This document shows positions 17,985 through 25,627 of a stretch of DNA of 64,000 nucleotides, in pieces. This DNA comes from Cyclobacterium amurskyense (GTDB lineage Bacteria; Bacteroidota; Bacteroidia; Cytophagales; Cyclobacteriaceae). Location of the stretch: assembly GCF_001050135.1 (NCBI RefSeq), contig NZ_CP012040.1, forward strand, positions 2,763,001 through 2,827,000, written 5' to 3'. Position numbers and translations under genes: made by a program. The notes under the pieces were generated by a model. The model was not told the origin of the DNA and ran no database searches. It saw nothing but the letters and a program-made list of their open reading frames with translations. Position 1 is the first letter of the stretch. Each line of letters starts with the position of its first letter.

Positions 17985-19102
17985 TTAACTGTTTTTGACA
18001 GATAACCTTTGGTTCCTAAGGTCCAAAAATAAATCATGTACATCAAATCAAAAAATAAGGTCCAAATTACCTTTCCAGTCCCCTCTAATTTTTTTCTAGC
18101 CCTATGTATGATTAAATATTGTAGTATGGCCCTTGTCAAAACTAACCCCAATACCAGTGCAATTGGTTCCCAGGTGCTTTCAAGAATTACAATTCCTACC
18201 GCGGAGAGCCAGAATACCAAATGACTTAACGAATACAAGCCTAGTTTTAGTTTATCCTTGGTGCGATAATATTTCCCAGCATGGAAATGTCTCTTCTTTT
18301 GAGTGAAATAAGCTTTGAAGTTGGTCTTTGGCTGTGAAACAGTAATGCTCTCGGGATGTGCTACTATGGCGGTATTGTCGGCTGTAGCATAAAGGTTTAC
18401 AAATAGATCGTCATCCCCTCCTTCAATGTGCCAGAGCGATTTGAAAGCTTTCTTTTCCATAAAAAAGCTTTTTTGGTAACAAAGGTTTCTTCCCACTCCC
18501 ATAAAGGGGGATTTCCAATAGCCAAAAGAGAAATAATAAATGGCGGTAAAAAGGGTTTCGTACTGAATGATTTTGTTTAATAAACCTGGAAGTGCTAAAT
18601 AAGATCCGTGACCGAGGGCAAAAGTTTTGCCTTCATTTCGAACTGGTGCGGACATCCTCTTGATCCAGTGAGAAGAGACTGGTCGGCAATCTGCGTCTGT
18701 AAGCAAAATGGTTTCGTATTTTGAAACCTTTATCCCTAAAGTAAGGGCATATTTTTTTGCAGTCACATGATCAGGTGTGTACCTGACATTTACAATTCTC
18801 AAGTTTGTATAGGTTTCTGCCAATGACCTCAATAAGTCTTCAGAGTTATCTGTAGAGCAGTCATTTACTACCAGTACTTCAAAATCAGGATAGTCCTGTT
18901 CCATAAGTAAAGGGACAAGGTCTTGTAAGTTTCTTGCTTCATTTTTGGCAGCTATGATAATAGAAACCCCACTTAGGTTGGTGTCCTGAAGGGCTTCTCT
19001 TTGGGCTTTGTGAAAGAAAACAAACCTGCCAAAAACCACCATTAAGTAGGTGAACTGTATGCCTAAAGCTAAAAAAAATATCCACCATAATGTGTTTTCC
19101 AT
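17975..19102 (-). CDS. membrane-anchored family 2 glycosyltransferase
   Basis: The 375-residue protein transfers a sugar from a nucleotide donor, probably to a lipid or polysaccharide. An N-terminal membrane helix (WWIFFLALGIQFTYLMVVFG) precedes a GT-A domain: VSIIIAAKNEARNLQDLVP, LVVNDCSTDNSEDLL, and the metal-binding LLTDADCRP. GGDDDLFVN fits the ED-type acceptor motif. Two to three C-terminal membrane helices follow (LVFWLSAVGIVILES, LVLGLVLTRAILQYL). The last 10 bases overlap the sigma factor gene. A consensus promoter lies about 240 bases upstream, giving an unusually long leader. The acceptor is unknown. Confidence 0.88.
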   Translation of the reverse strand: MENTLWWIFFLALGIQFTYLMVVFGRFVFFHKAQREALQDTNLSGVSIIIAAKNEARNLQDLVPLLMEQDYPDFEVLVVNDCSTDNSEDLLRSLAETYTNLRIVNVRYTPDHVTAKKYALTLGIKVSKYETILLTDADCRPVSSHWIKRMSAPVRNEGKTFALGHGSYLALPGLLNKIIQYETLFTAIYYFSFGYWKSPFMGVGRNLCYQKSFFMEKKAFKSLWHIEGGDDDLFVNLYATADNTAIVAHPESITVSQPKTNFKAYFTQKKRHFHAGKYYRTKDKLKLGLYSLSHLVFWLSAVGIVILESTWEPIALVLGLVLTRAILQYLIIHRARKKLEGTGKVIWTLFFDLMYMIYFWTLGTKGYLSKTVKWK

Positions 19103-19348
19103 ATTTGCGCCTGCTGTCAGTTCTTTAAGATTAATTCAAAAATCTCAGATTTTTGTTTTATTGCGGTTATTTTTGTGTTCCAATAGGCATAGTCAATGAG
19201 CTGTATGATCCTTGTTTTAAACAAAAAAGAACAGGGGCATTGAAAAACAGAACATGACAAAGCCATGTTGAGCTCAGAAATCACAACAATTGGCTGATTC
19301 TGAAATAATTTCAATGCATACTATAATCGCTATCGCCTATTTCGGATT

Positions 19349-19380
19349 CAAATATAATGAGTAAATGGGGGATTTTTCAA
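19349..19380 (-). promoter_or_regulatory. candidate promoter for the glycosyltransferase-sigma-rsmG operon
   Basis: On the minus strand TTG (19378-19380), 21 bases, then TATATTTG (19349-19356) matches the Bacteroidota consensus exactly. Transcription would begin near 19342, giving an untranslated leader of about 240 bases. The element lies within 45 bases of the tgt start, so the two opposite transcription units share this control region. The rest of 19103-19348 shows only an AT-rich 8-bp hairpin (19137-19155). Confidence 0.5.
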
Positions 19381-19392
19381 TGAAAGGGAGGA

Positions 19393-20523
19393 ATGAAATT
19401 TAAACTTGAAAGCAAGGATCAAAATTCGAAAGCCAGAGCTGGTGAAATTCAGACAGATCACGGCCTGATTCAAACACCGATCTTTATGCCTGTGGGGACT
19501 GCTGGATCAGTAAAGGCAGTTCATCAAAGAGAGTTAACTTATGATGTGAAGGCACAGATTATTTTGGGTAACACCTATCACCTTTATCTTCGCCCTGGTC
19601 TGGATGTACTGGAAAAAGCTGGTGGTTTACATAAATTCATTGGATGGTCGAGCCCTATTCTTACTGACAGTGGGGGATATCAGGTATTCTCCTTGGAAGG
19701 AAATAGAAAAATTAAAGAAGAAGGGGTGGTCTTTAAATCTCATATTGATGGTTCAAAACACCACTTTACTCCTGAATCAGTGATGGATATTCAGCGTACT
19801 ATTGGCGCAGATATTATAATGGCTTTTGATGAGTGTACCCCCTATCCTTGTGATTGGAGTTATGCCAAAAACTCCATGCATCTTACACACCGTTGGTTAA
19901 AGCGCTGTATTGATCATTTTGATAGTACAACAGGAAAATATGGATATGCTCAATCGCTGTTCCCTATCGTTCAGGGCAGTACTTATAAAGACTTAAGGAA
20001 AGATGCGGCTCACTTTGTTAGTGACCAAGATAGAGAGGGAAATGCCATTGGGGGATTGTCTGTAGGTGAGCCTGCTGAGATGATGTACGAAATGACAGAT
20101 CTGGTCACCGATATTCTACCGGAGGACAAGCCCAGGTACCTGATGGGAGTGGGTACACCTGCTAATATCCTTGAGGGGATAGCATTGGGTATAGATATGT
20201 TTGACTGTGTAATGCCAACTAGAAATGCCAGAAATGGTATGCTCTTTACTTCAGAAGGCATTATTAATATCCGAAATGAAAGATGGAAAATGGATTTCTC
20301 CCCTCTAGACAGTGGCTTCCATTCCCATGTCAGTAATTTCTATACCAAGGCCTACCTTAGACATTTGACCATTAGCAAAGAAATGCTTGCTGCCCAAATA
20401 GCAAGTATTCATAATTTATCCTTCTATCTTTGGTTGGTGACACAGGCTAGGGAGCATATCCTAGCGGGAGATTTTAGTAGCTGGAAAAATACTATGGTAG
20501 AAAAAGTGAGTAGAAGGTTATAA
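19393..20523 (+). CDS. tgt: tRNA-guanine(34) transglycosylase
   Basis: Tgt exchanges G34 of Asp, Asn, His and Tyr tRNAs for the queuosine precursor preQ1. At 376 residues it has the TIM-barrel motifs ILTDSGGYQVFSLEG (general base Asp), GGLSVGE (substrate loop), YLMGVGTP, and the nucleophile segment GIDMFDCVMPTRNARNG. The C-terminal zinc site normally reads CxCxxC...H just before YxxAYLRHL. Here the corresponding segment is PLDSGFHSHVSNFYTKAYLR, with no cysteine. The rest of the domain (YLRHL, IHNLSFYLWLV) is intact, so the protein is probably functional with a zinc-free fold. An LptF/G-type permease gene follows by 54 bases. Confidence 0.96.
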   Translation: MKFKLESKDQNSKARAGEIQTDHGLIQTPIFMPVGTAGSVKAVHQRELTYDVKAQIILGNTYHLYLRPGLDVLEKAGGLHKFIGWSSPILTDSGGYQVFSLEGNRKIKEEGVVFKSHIDGSKHHFTPESVMDIQRTIGADIIMAFDECTPYPCDWSYAKNSMHLTHRWLKRCIDHFDSTTGKYGYAQSLFPIVQGSTYKDLRKDAAHFVSDQDREGNAIGGLSVGEPAEMMYEMTDLVTDILPEDKPRYLMGVGTPANILEGIALGIDMFDCVMPTRNARNGMLFTSEGIINIRNERWKMDFSPLDSGFHSHVSNFYTKAYLRHLTISKEMLAAQIASIHNLSFYLWLVTQAREHILAGDFSSWKNTMVEKVSRRL

Positions 20524-20577
20524 GAATTCTTCAAGAATAGCTGTTTCATTGAATACATAAGAGAAAGACCATTTGGC

Positions 20578-21654
20578 ATGAAACTATTGGATAAATTAAT
20601 CATTAAAGATTTCCTCAAGACCTATTTATTTGTGGTCTTGATGTTGATTTTGGTTGTTTTGGTGTTGGATTTCACTGAGAAGAATGATACCTATATCCGA
20701 AATGAAGTTCCTGCCGATGAGATTCTTCAATACATGCTTAATTATGGCCTCTATTTAAATAATTTACTTACGCCAATAACAGTCTTCATTTCCGTGATTT
20801 TTATCACCTCGAAGATGGCGGGGAGAACAGAAATCATTGCAATCCTAAGTAGTGGGGTGAGTTTTTTGAGAATGCTAGTTCCTTTTATAATGTCTGCAGT
20901 ACTGATTGCTGTGATTAGTTTTTTGCTGAATGGCTGGGTATTGCCAGTTGCTACTGCTGGAGTTTCAGAATTTAGGGTTGAATATTTGGACAAGCAGCAG
21001 ATGGACTTGAACCAAAAGAACATTCATATTAAGGTAGCAGAAGATCTGTATGCTTATTTGTTTAAGTATTTTACCTCGGTCAATTCCGGGCATAATTTTA
21101 CATTGGAACATATAAAAGACGGTAAACTCATTTCAAAATTCTCAGCGGATAGAATTGTTTGGGATACGACCAAAAATGTTTGGAATGCTCGAAATTGGAG
21201 GCTAAGAGAATTGAATGAAATGGGTGAGACTTGGACCACAGGGGATGCCATGGATACAACCTTGTCTATTTCTCCCAATGATTTTGATTTGCCCTTGAAC
21301 CATCATGAGACCTTGACATTACCTGAACTTTCCAAGCAAATTTTAGTGCTAGAGGAGCGGGGAGCAGACAATATCAGCTATTATAAAATAGAAAAATATG
21401 TTCGCTTTATGTCCCCCTTTGCTGCGATCCTACTTACTTTCATTGGGGTGATCGTCTCTGCAAGAAAAACCAGAGGAGGGTCCGGGTTCAAAATAGCACT
21501 GGGCTTTATGCTGGCCTTTGTGTACATCATACTTTTTTTACTTTCCAGGACATTTGCTGAAGCGGGTACTTCCTATCCAATTTTGGCAGTATGGATACCT
21601 AATATTGTTTTTGGATTGACGGGATTGGTACTTTACAAAACCGTTCCCAGGTAA
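20578..21654 (+). CDS. LptF/LptG (YjgP/YjgQ) family lipopolysaccharide export permease
   Basis: This 358-residue inner membrane protein resembles the LptF/G subunits that extract lipopolysaccharide with the LptB ATPase. The family pattern is present: LDKLIIKDFLKTYLFVVLML with the first helix, two further helices around residues 60-120 containing MAGRTEIIAILSSGVSFLRM, a periplasmic beta-jelly-roll of about 150 residues, and three C-terminal helices with FAAILLTFIGVIVSARKTRGG. It follows tgt, as in many Bacteroidota. It could be either LptF or LptG; I cannot separate them by sequence alone. Confidence 0.9.
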   Translation: MKLLDKLIIKDFLKTYLFVVLMLILVVLVLDFTEKNDTYIRNEVPADEILQYMLNYGLYLNNLLTPITVFISVIFITSKMAGRTEIIAILSSGVSFLRMLVPFIMSAVLIAVISFLLNGWVLPVATAGVSEFRVEYLDKQQMDLNQKNIHIKVAEDLYAYLFKYFTSVNSGHNFTLEHIKDGKLISKFSADRIVWDTTKNVWNARNWRLRELNEMGETWTTGDAMDTTLSISPNDFDLPLNHHETLTLPELSKQILVLEERGADNISYYKIEKYVRFMSPFAAILLTFIGVIVSARKTRGGSGFKIALGFMLAFVYIILFLLSRTFAEAGTSYPILAVWIPNIVFGLTGLVLYKTVPR

Positions 21655-21664
21655 ATATTCGCCT

Positions 21665-22570
21665 ATGGTTAAGGATTATTTGTGGCTCCATTTTGTCGTT
21701 TTAATCTGGGGATTTACGGCAATACTAGGCCTGTTGATAAGTCTTCCTGCTGTTGAAATTGTTTTTTACCGCACCCTACTTGCGAGTATAGGGCTCCTCT
21801 TATTTCTCAAGTTTAGGAGGCGGCCATTGAAGGTAAGTGGTTCGGCCTTAACCAATTTTCTTTTAACTGGAGGCTTGATCGGGGCACATTGGATTTTGTT
21901 TTTCTGGGCAGCTCAAGTTTCCACAGCATCTGTTTGTCTTGCGGGATTGGCGACTTGCTCGCTTTGGACTGCATTGATAGAGCCTTTGGTTAATAGGCAA
22001 CCTGTCAAATGGTATGAGGTAATGTTGGGATTGATAGTTGTTCTTGGCTTGGTCGTGATTTTTAAGTTTGAGTCCGGATATGCCTTGGGCCTTTTATTAG
22101 CCGTTCTGTCTGCTTTATTGAGTGCCTGCTTTACCGTGATCAATGGTAAGCTTACCAAAAGCCACAGTCCTTTCGTGATCACTTTTTATGAGATGATAGG
22201 GGCCTTTTTGCTGACATCAGCTTTCATGCCTTTTTATGCATATTGGTTTACTGTTGATGGCTTTTCATGGATGCCGCAGGGTATGGATTGGTTTTGGCTG
22301 TTGGTGCTTTCGCAGGTATGTACTGTGGTGGCTTTTACCCTATCGGTGAACCTAATGAGACGTATATCCGCTTTTGCAGTTAATCTGACAGTGAATATGG
22401 AGCCGGTTTACGGTATTCTATTGGCATTTATGATCTTTGGGGAGAAAGAAAAAATGACAACTGAGTTTTATGTTGGAACCTTGATAATTTTAGCTTCAGT
22501 TGGTATCTATCCGGTAATTCGATATGTGCAAAAAAGAAGGGGACTAAGAACCGTAAGAAAAATTCATTGA
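21665..22570 (+). CDS. DMT superfamily (EamA) transporter
   Basis: The 301-residue protein is nearly all hydrophobic and has about ten membrane helices in two repeated halves, as in EamA-type drug/metabolite exporters. The first half opens with HFVVLIWGFTAILGLLIS and contains FFWAAQVSTASVCLAGLATC. The second half contains SALLSACFTVINGKLTKSHS and the typical NMEPVYGILLAFMIFGE segment near the end. The substrate is unknown. It starts 10 bases after the permease gene and converges with ispE 20 bases beyond its stop. Confidence 0.9.
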   Translation: MVKDYLWLHFVVLIWGFTAILGLLISLPAVEIVFYRTLLASIGLLLFLKFRRRPLKVSGSALTNFLLTGGLIGAHWILFFWAAQVSTASVCLAGLATCSLWTALIEPLVNRQPVKWYEVMLGLIVVLGLVVIFKFESGYALGLLLAVLSALLSACFTVINGKLTKSHSPFVITFYEMIGAFLLTSAFMPFYAYWFTVDGFSWMPQGMDWFWLLVLSQVCTVVAFTLSVNLMRRISAFAVNLTVNMEPVYGILLAFMIFGEKEKMTTEFYVGTLIILASVGIYPVIRYVQKRRGLRTVRKIH

Positions 22571-22590
22571 TTAAAGGTTAAAACATTGGC

Positions 22591-23400
22591 TTAAATTAGT
22601 TTTTCGGAAAAGGTAAAATAATGGGAGGGAAATTTAATCCCTTGTGGTGTATCCTTAAATAATCCAAATACAGCAGATCCTGAGCCAGACATGGCTGCAT
22701 ACCAGGCCCCAGCTTCATATAGTTTTGATTTGATGTCTGCTATCTCCGGGTAGGAATTGAAAATTCCTTTTTCAAAATCGTTTACAAGGTTTGATTTCCA
22801 GGTAGATTGATCATTGAGTATGGCTTTTAGGCCCATTTCCCTTTCTTTGGGCTGGATTCCATCATAAGCTTCTTTGGTGCCTATATGAATGCCGGGATGC
22901 ACCAGAAAAAGCCAGTTTCCCGCCAAATCCAAATCAAGTGTTTCTAATTTTTCTCCCCGTCCTTCAGCCATTTGGGGCTTGTTTTGTATAAAGAAAGGGC
23001 AGTCGCTACCTAATTGGGAGGCGTAGTCCTCAAGTTGTTTTGGTTTTAAATTTAGGGAAAATAGGGTGTTCAAAAGTTTAAGGGCAAAAGCTGCATCAGC
23101 CGAACCTCCTCCTAGACCAGCCCCTATGGGAATGCTTTTATGGAGATGCGCAGCTACAGGTGTAAGCTTCGGGAAATCAGCCAGCAATAATTGATATGCC
23201 TTGACGATGAGGTTATGATCTGATGTGCCTGGGATGGGTATTCCACTATGAGTAAAACCAAAGGATTTGGCGGGAATCATTTCCAAGCCTTCCTTAAGAG
23301 GTATGGGGTACATGCAAGTATGAATGTCGTGATACCCATCATTCCTTTTTCGAAGGACATGTAAGCCAAGATTAATTTTTGCATTGGGAAAAATGATCAT
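22591..23400 (-). CDS. ispE: 4-diphosphocytidyl-2-C-methyl-D-erythritol kinase
   Basis: IspE phosphorylates 4-diphosphocytidyl-2-C-methyl-erythritol in the non-mevalonate isoprenoid pathway. The 269-residue protein starts with the family's PNAKINLGLHVLRKRNDGYH, carries the GHMP-kinase ATP loop PIGAGLGGGSADAAFALK (about residues 91-108), and ends with the third GHMP motif AAMSGSGSAVFGLF. It is a single-gene minus-strand unit, divergent from the branched-chain amino acid operon across a 540-base intergenic region. Confidence 0.95.
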   Translation of the reverse strand: MIIFPNAKINLGLHVLRKRNDGYHDIHTCMYPIPLKEGLEMIPAKSFGFTHSGIPIPGTSDHNLIVKAYQLLLADFPKLTPVAAHLHKSIPIGAGLGGGSADAAFALKLLNTLFSLNLKPKQLEDYASQLGSDCPFFIQNKPQMAEGRGEKLETLDLDLAGNWLFLVHPGIHIGTKEAYDGIQPKEREMGLKAILNDQSTWKSNLVNDFEKGIFNSYPEIADIKSKLYEAGAWYAAMSGSGSAVFGLFKDTPQGIKFPSHYFTFSEKLI

Positions 23401-23703
23401 AATTGTACATCTTTAGGCTTTAAAATTAAAACAAAGGTGTGGATTTTCTAAGCACCTTTTTAATTCATTTTTATAGATAAAGGCTTACTTAAGTTTAAAG
23501 TTGGTAACTCTGACCTTATAGACGGTTTTTTTAGTAAAAAATTAACAAAAGTTTGGATCAGAAGAAAATTTTGATTTTTTTCGCGATAATGAAATAAATG
23601 AAATAAAATTGCATCAATCCTATAATAATAAACTTTAATTTTTTAATTAAATTCATTTGCATTATTTTCTTATTTTACTCAAATTAAAAAAAGAATTAAA
23701 ATA
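23401..23703. other. AT-rich intergenic region with nothing recognised
   Basis: About 300 bases of very AT-rich sequence separate ispE from the ilv promoter. CAAAGGTG near 23432 is one base off a minus-strand -7 element and might serve ispE. No reading frame, RNA or repeat is visible otherwise. Confidence 0.4.
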
Positions 23704-23734
23704 TTGTAAGTATGGATTATGGGTTTTAATATTG
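23704..23734 (+). promoter_or_regulatory. candidate promoter of the ilv-leu operon
   Basis: TTG (23704-23706), 20 bases, then TAATATTG (23727-23734) is one base off TTG-N17-23-TAnnTTTG. It would start RNA near 23741, about 40 bases before the leader peptide ATG. The surrounding sequence is very AT-rich, so chance matches are possible. Confidence 0.4.
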
Positions 23735-23782
23735 CATTATAATAGTACAAAATAAAGTCAAAGAGAATACTCCATAAGAGAA

Positions 23783-23830
23783 ATGTTAATAGTTGTCAGC
23801 CTAGTCGTTCTAATTGTCATTATCATTTAG
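23783..23830 (+). CDS. ilv-leu operon leader peptide, 15 codons
   Basis: This short reading frame encodes MLIVVSLVVLIVIII and stops with TAG. Thirteen of the 14 residues after Met are Leu (3), Ile (5) or Val (5), the products of the operon downstream. It includes the codons CTA, TTA and ATA. A purine-rich AAGAGAA lies just before the ATG. It is too short for ordinary gene calling. Its position, 45 bases before an intrinsic terminator and 110 bases before ilvD, and the antiterminator pairing described in the next entry, fit the classical role: ribosomes stall here when charged Leu, Ile or Val tRNA is scarce. The peptide itself probably has no function. Confidence 0.85.
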   Translation: MLIVVSLVVLIVIII

Positions 23831-23836
23831 TAAGTG

Positions 23837-23907
23837 ATGAAGCGCTGATCTATTGCCAATAGAAAAAATCAATCAAAGTGCTTCATTCGAGTGAAGCACT
23901 TTTTTTT
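23837..23907 (+). promoter_or_regulatory. ribosome-mediated transcription attenuator of the ilv-leu operon
   Basis: Two exclusive structures can form. Arm A, ATGAAGCGCT (23837-23846), starts 7 bases after the leader stop codon. It can pair over all 10 positions (one G:U) with arm C, AGTGCTTCAT (23877-23886), and GAT/ATC extends the helix past a 2-base bulge. Arm C is also the left arm of the terminator. A ribosome that finishes the leader covers arm A, so the terminator forms; one stalled at Leu/Ile/Val codons leaves A free to hold C, and transcription continues into ilvD. A small hairpin TCTATT-gcc-AATAGA (23849-23863) lies between the arms. The mechanism is inferred from the pairings. Confidence 0.8.
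23875..23907 (+). terminator. intrinsic terminator within the attenuator
   Basis: AAAGTGCTTCA (23875-23885) pairs perfectly with TGAAGCACTTT (23892-23902) around a 6-base loop, and eight T's (23900-23907) follow. It sits between the leader peptide and ilvD, where a terminator makes sense only if it is conditional. Confidence 0.9.
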
Positions 23908-23939
23908 ATAAGCCAGTTGTTAAAAATAATTCAGTTATA

Positions 23940-25622
23940 ATGAGCAATTCAAAGAAGAATAGTTGGGAGGTAAGCGATAATCAAGAAAATCCGGCTTCAA
24001 TGGCCATGTTGTATGCAACAGGACTGTCGGACGAAGAGATGAAGCAGCCTTTTGTCGGGGTCGCAAGTTGTGGATATGAAAGTAACCCTTGTAACATGCA
24101 CCTTAATGACTTTGCAAGAGCCATAAAGGCTTCTACAAAAAAGTCAAAGCTGACTGGATTGGTCTTCAACACGATAGGCATCAGTGATGGGATTTCAATG
24201 GGTACTTCAGGTATGCGTTATAGTTTACCATCAAGAGAAATCATTGCTGACTCCATAGAGTCATTTATTCTAGGACATTCATTTGATGGGATAGTTGCTG
24301 TAGCTGGTTGTGATAAAAACATGCCAGGAGCGGTAATGGGTATGTTACGTGTGAACAGACCTTCTATCATGGTTTATGGTGGTACTATCAGGTCTGGTAA
24401 ATATAAGGGAGAAAAACTCAATATTGTTTCTGCTTTTGAAGCATACGGAAAACGAATCAAAAACGAAATTTCTGATGAAGACTATACCGGTGTAATCAAG
24501 AATGCTTGCCCTGGAGCGGGTGCTTGTGGAGGTATGTATACCGCCAACACCATGTCTTCTGCCATAGAGGCAATGGGGCTTTCGCTTCCATATAGTGCAT
24601 CTAATCCGGCTAACTCTAATGAAAAAGCTGCTGAATGCGAAGCAGCAGGTGAATTCATTGCCAATTTATTGGCTATGGACCTTAAGCCTAAAGATATCTT
24701 AACCAAGAAAAGCTTGGAGAATGCGGTAAGGGTGGTAGTCGCACTTGCTGGTAGCACCAATGCGGTACTTCACCTTTTGGCGATTGCCAGAACGGCAGAA
24801 ATCGACTTTGGACTAGAAGATTTTAAAAAGATCAATGCCACAACTCCTGTATTGGGAGATTTTAAGCCTAGTGGAAAATACATGATGGAAGACCTGCATG
24901 AACAGGGAGGCCTTCCTGCATTTATGAGGTACCTTTTGGACAATGGATTGTTACATGGCGACTGTATGACAGTGACAGGCAAAACAATTGCTGAAAACTT
25001 GGCCAATGTAGCTCCAATAAAAGCAGAAAAAGGCAATGTAATCAATCCTATTGATTCCCCTGTTAAGAAAACTGGTCACCTATGTATTTTGACTGGAAAC
25101 CTTGCTCCAGAAGGATCCGTGGCAAAAATATCCGGTAAAGAGGGTGTTTCCTTCACCGGTCCTGCTAAAGTGTACAACTCAGAGCAGGAAGCCAATGACG
25201 CCATGAAAAACATGGAGGTTAAAAAGGGTGATGTTGTCGTCATCAGGTATGTAGGTCCTAAAGGAGGACCAGGCATGCCAGAAATGCTTAAACCAACATC
25301 CATTATCATTGGTGCAGGTTTGGGTGCAGATGTTGCACTTATTACAGATGGAAGATTTTCAGGAGGCACGCATGGCTTCGTAGTAGGACATGTGACGCCG
25401 GAAGCATATACAGGTGGCCCTATAGGGCTTTTACAAAACGGCGATATGGTTACCATTAATGGGGAAACGCTCGAAATTAGCTGTGATGTTTCTGAGGAAA
25501 CTTTTGCAGAGCGAAAGAAAACCTGGGTAAATAAAGACCTGAGCCATTTGAATGGAACACTTAAAAAATATTCTCAGTTAGTTTCTACCGCATCTGAGGG
25601 ATGTGTGACAGATAAAGATTAA
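23940..25622 (+). CDS. ilvD: dihydroxy-acid dehydratase
   Basis: IlvD dehydrates the dihydroxy acids to the keto acids that precede valine and isoleucine. The 560-residue protein has the three iron-sulfur ligand regions of the family: GYESNPCNMHL (near residue 58), AGCDKNMPGAV (near 122) and ACPGAGACGGMYTANTM (near 195). The C-terminal signatures GPKGGPGMPEM and ITDGRFSGGTHGFVVGHVTPEA are also intact. It is the first structural gene after the attenuator. Five bases separate it from ilvB, which supports a single transcript. Confidence 0.97.
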   Translation: MSNSKKNSWEVSDNQENPASMAMLYATGLSDEEMKQPFVGVASCGYESNPCNMHLNDFARAIKASTKKSKLTGLVFNTIGISDGISMGTSGMRYSLPSREIIADSIESFILGHSFDGIVAVAGCDKNMPGAVMGMLRVNRPSIMVYGGTIRSGKYKGEKLNIVSAFEAYGKRIKNEISDEDYTGVIKNACPGAGACGGMYTANTMSSAIEAMGLSLPYSASNPANSNEKAAECEAAGEFIANLLAMDLKPKDILTKKSLENAVRVVVALAGSTNAVLHLLAIARTAEIDFGLEDFKKINATTPVLGDFKPSGKYMMEDLHEQGGLPAFMRYLLDNGLLHGDCMTVTGKTIAENLANVAPIKAEKGNVINPIDSPVKKTGHLCILTGNLAPEGSVAKISGKEGVSFTGPAKVYNSEQEANDAMKNMEVKKGDVVVIRYVGPKGGPGMPEMLKPTSIIIGAGLGADVALITDGRFSGGTHGFVVGHVTPEAYTGGPIGLLQNGDMVTINGETLEISCDVSEETFAERKKTWVNKDLSHLNGTLKKYSQLVSTASEGCVTDKD

Positions 25623-25627
25623 CGACT

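Noticed and set aside
19137..19155. AT-rich 8-bp hairpin as a terminator
   Set aside because: No plus-strand transcript ends here, the stem is nearly all A:T, and the loop has three bases. Chance in AT-rich sequence is likely.
19117..19314. 65-codon minus-strand frame upstream of the glycosyltransferase
   Set aside because: Its start is TTG, its composition does not look like a protein family, and it lies in a probable untranslated leader. It may be chance; not called.
25076..25456. 126-codon minus-strand frame inside ilvD
   Set aside because: It is an antisense shadow of the strongly conserved ilvD coding region, with low-complexity Ser/Pro-rich translation.
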